NCBI GenBank assembly: GCA_937877165.1
Contig: CALEFO010000165.1
Coordinates: 1 to 6,740, forward strand
DNA from: an uncultured Lachnospiraceae bacterium
GTDB lineage: Bacteria > Bacillota > Clostridia > Lachnospirales > Lachnospiraceae
DNA length: 6,740 nucleotides
Direction: 5' to 3'
Shown: positions 4,941-6,740 of the stretch, one piece after another
How positions within the stretch are numbered: position 1 is the first letter of the stretch
Layout: each line of letters opens with the position of its first letter
The notes under the pieces: model-generated
Seen by the model: only the letters and a program-made list of their open reading frames with translations
Database searches by the model: none
Told to the model about the DNA's origin: nothing
Translations under genes and position numbers: made by a program

Positions 4941-6473
4941 ATGACCGGAGCACAGATTACAATGCTGGCGGCGATGGCGGCCTACCTGTTTTTAATGGTG
5001 GGTGTCGGCATCAAGCTGTCCGAGAAGAATGAAACAATGGGAGACTTTTACCTGGGAGGAAGGCAGCTTGGTCCGCTTGTCACGGCGATGAGCGCTGAGG
5101 CCTCAGATATGTCAAGCTATCTTCTGATGGGGCTGCCGGGACTTGCCTATCTCTCCGGTGCGGCAGATGTCGGCTGGACCGTCATCGGACTGGCTGCCGG
5201 AACCTACATCAACTGGCTGGTCGTCGCAAGACGGCTGCGGCGCTACACGGAGCATACGAATTCCATTACGCTCCCGGAGTTCTTCTCGAACCGCTGGGGG
5301 GACAAGCGGAATATCCTGACCCTGATCGCAGCGGTCTGGATCATCGTATTCTTCGTTCCGTATACAGCATCGGGCTTTGCGGCCTGCGGCAAGCTGTTCC
5401 GCTCACTTTTTGGAATGGATTACCATGCGGCAATGATCATCAGCGCGATTGTTATTATTTTCTATACGGCAATGGGCGGGTTCCTTGCGGCATCCACGAC
5501 GGATTTCATTCAGAGCATCATCATGACGCTCGCGCTGGCGGCGATTCTGGTATTCGGATTCACACAGGCAGGAGGTGTTGCAGCAGTCTTTGACAACGCA
5601 AGAGCACTTCCTGGATACCTTTCCTTTACGCAGACCTATGATCCGGTGGCTGGAACGGCGAAGCCATACTCGTTCCTGACGATCTGCTCGACTCTGGCAT
5701 GGGGCCTTGGGTATTTCGGAATGCCGCATATCCTGCTGCGCTTTATGGCGATTGAAGATGACAGCAAGCTGAAGCTCTCCCGGAGGGTGGCTTCCGTCTG
5801 GGTTGTGATCTCTATGGCGGTTGCGGTACTGATCGGCATGGTTGGCCTCGGCATTACCAAGGAAGGCAAAATTCCGGTATTGGAGGGATCTGCCTCGGAG
5901 ACGATCATCGTGCAGATTGCCAATCTCCTCTCCACGCACGGAATTGCGGCGGCACTCCTTGCGGGAATCGTACTTTCCGGAATTCTTGCGAGCACAATGT
6001 CCACGGCGGATTCCCAGCTTCTTGCCGCTTCCTCCTCTGTGAGCAATGACATTCTGGTGAAGTTCTTCCATGTAAAAATCAAGAAGGAACAGGCGCTTCT
6101 TCTCTCCAGACTCAGTCTGATCGCCATCGCCGTGATCGGTATTTTCCTAGCCTGGGATCCGGACAGCTCCGTGTTCGGAATTGTCAGCTTCGCCTGGGCA
6201 GGCTTCGGAGCTTCCTTCGGCCCGGTTGTTCTTCTCGCACTGTTCTGGAAGCGTTCGAACCGGTTCGGCGCAATTGCCGGAATGCTGACGGGAGGGACGA
6301 TGGTCTTTATATGGAAGTTCGCCATTCGTCCGCTGGGCGGCGTTCTTGGAATCTATGAGCTGCTCCCAGCATTTGCTGCAGCCATGCTTGTCAACATGGT
6401 CGTCTCGCTCCTGACCCCGGCACCGGGAGAGGATATTGTGAAGTGCTACGAGGAAGTCGGGAAGATGGACTGA
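4941..6473 (+). CDS. putP: Sodium/proline symporter, SSS family
   Basis: This is a 510-residue integral membrane protein with about 13 predicted hydrophobic segments, close to the usual 500 residues of PutP. It takes up proline together with Na+ across the cytoplasmic membrane for nutrition or osmoprotection. The N-terminal signature LGGRQLGP (38-45) followed by SAEASDMSS (51-59) is that of PutP: Asp56 matches Asp55 of the E. coli protein, needed for Na+ binding. Further on, GLPGLAYLSG, YINWLVVARRLR and TLPEFFSNRWGDK also follow PutP closely. Ser354 and Thr355 in the MSTADSQLL stretch match the second Na+-site pair. No key residue is missing. The ATG at 4941 has GAGGGA (4928-4933) seven bases upstream. 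It has its own promoter (4861-4889) and a strong terminator (6521-6565), so it is monocistronic. A related SSS solute (for instance pantothenate) is less likely given the match. Confidence 0.9.
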   Translation: MTGAQITMLAAMAAYLFLMVGVGIKLSEKNETMGDFYLGGRQLGPLVTAMSAEASDMSSYLLMGLPGLAYLSGAADVGWTVIGLAAGTYINWLVVARRLRRYTEHTNSITLPEFFSNRWGDKRNILTLIAAVWIIVFFVPYTASGFAACGKLFRSLFGMDYHAAMIISAIVIIFYTAMGGFLAASTTDFIQSIIMTLALAAILVFGFTQAGGVAAVFDNARALPGYLSFTQTYDPVAGTAKPYSFLTICSTLAWGLGYFGMPHILLRFMAIEDDSKLKLSRRVASVWVVISMAVAVLIGMVGLGITKEGKIPVLEGSASETIIVQIANLLSTHGIAAALLAGIVLSGILASTMSTADSQLLAASSSVSNDILVKFFHVKIKKEQALLLSRLSLIAIAVIGIFLAWDPDSSVFGIVSFAWAGFGASFGPVVLLALFWKRSNRFGAIAGMLTGGTMVFIWKFAIRPLGGVLGIYELLPAFAAAMLVNMVVSLLTPAPGEDIVKCYEEVGKMD

Positions 6474-6520
6474 GCGGCTTTGGCTTCTGCCGGCCGGGCT
6501 TTGACATAGAAATGGACGCT

Positions 6521-6565
6521 GACGAGGGCAGCAGGGGAGAAAACCTGCTGCTCTTGTCTTGTTTT
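6521..6565 (+). terminator. Strong intrinsic terminator of the symporter gene
   Basis: GACGAGGGCAGCAGG (6521-6535) pairs with CCTGCTGCTCTTGTC (6544-6558) over 15 bp with two G-U pairs and an eight-base loop (GGAGAAAA), followed by TTGTTTT. It starts 48 bases after the symporter stop codon. It is the clearest Rho-independent terminator in the window. Confidence 0.88.
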
Positions 6566-6686
6566 GGACCTCCGGTTTTCATACGGAAAGGATGCAAAAA
6601 AGGCACTTCGGAAACGCCAGAGAGGAGAATGTCGAGGATGCACGAAATTGCAGCAAAAATTTTGTGAAAAAAGCAGAAAATAGGAC

Positions 6687-6715
6687 TTGCAATACAAAAA
6701 ACCTTCGTGTACAAT
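6687..6715 (+). promoter_or_regulatory. Sigma-A-type promoter for a gene beyond the right edge
   Basis: TTGCAA (6687-6692) and TACAAT (6710-6715) are separated by 17 bases, in an A-rich setting. Transcription would start near 6722-6725, within 20 bases of the window end, so the gene it serves is not visible. The stretch from 6566 to 6686 holds no supported gene; it contains A-runs and a 12-codon ATG frame at 6629-6667 that I do not accept as a gene. Confidence 0.65.
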
Positions 6716-6740
6716 AAAACACGCTGTGACATGATAGCGA

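Noticed and set aside
5403..6325. Two overlapping minus-strand frames inside the symporter gene
   Set aside because: They are antisense to strongly conserved PutP coding sequence and show no domain or ribosome binding site.
6629..6667. 12-codon ATG frame after AGAGGAG, between terminator and right-edge promoter
   Set aside because: Very short, no promoter between the upstream terminator and it, and no recognisable leader-peptide features.

Overview
The window reads as ordinary chromosome of a low-to-mid GC Gram-positive anaerobe, most likely a Clostridia member close to Lachnospiraceae. This is inferred from purine-rich Shine-Dalgarno (SD) sites, the protein types and the promoter style, not from any marker gene. 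It holds seven protein-coding genes: one cut by the left edge, five on the plus strand and one on the minus strand. I see no tRNA, rRNA, transposase, phage gene or CRISPR array.

Layout. Positions 2-331 are the C-terminal end of a membrane acyltransferase. Positions 395-1069 encode a HAD-superfamily phosphatase/phosphomutase. A 288-base gene-free stretch (1070-1357) is rich in RNA-like structure: a long imperfect hairpin, an intrinsic terminator, a perfect 18-bp palindrome, then a structured leader. The leader precedes a regulator (1358-2569) with an OmpR-type DNA-binding domain, a BTAD domain and a degenerate GGDEF-like C-terminus. A second copy of the leader follows at once (2584-2690) and precedes an unrecognised 179-residue protein made of two related halves (2695-3234). 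That gene overlaps a Maf nucleotide pyrophosphatase gene (3231-3821) by four bases. A SAM-dependent methyltransferase lies convergently on the minus strand (3833-4714). A divergent intergenic region with a good sigma-A promoter leads to a PutP-type sodium/proline symporter (4941-6473), which ends in a very strong terminator. The right edge carries another good promoter that must serve a gene outside the window.

The most interesting feature is the duplicated leader. Two copies, 1339 bases apart, match at 84 of 101 positions without gaps, and each ends exactly on the SD of the gene that follows. The differences fall evenly over codon positions (6/5/6), include one full compensatory base-pair change, and keep wobble pairs that only work in plus-strand RNA. 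The last small hairpin pairs with the SD, and it shares bases with the preceding stem, which shares bases with the one before it. This suggests a cis-acting RNA that switches translation of the regulator and of the two-repeat protein together. I do not recognise it as a named RNA family.

How the genes may work together: the regulator, the two-repeat protein and maf could form one transcription unit, with the leader setting translation of the first two and maf coupled to the second. The HAD, methyltransferase and putP genes look like housekeeping or transport genes with no evident functional tie to it.
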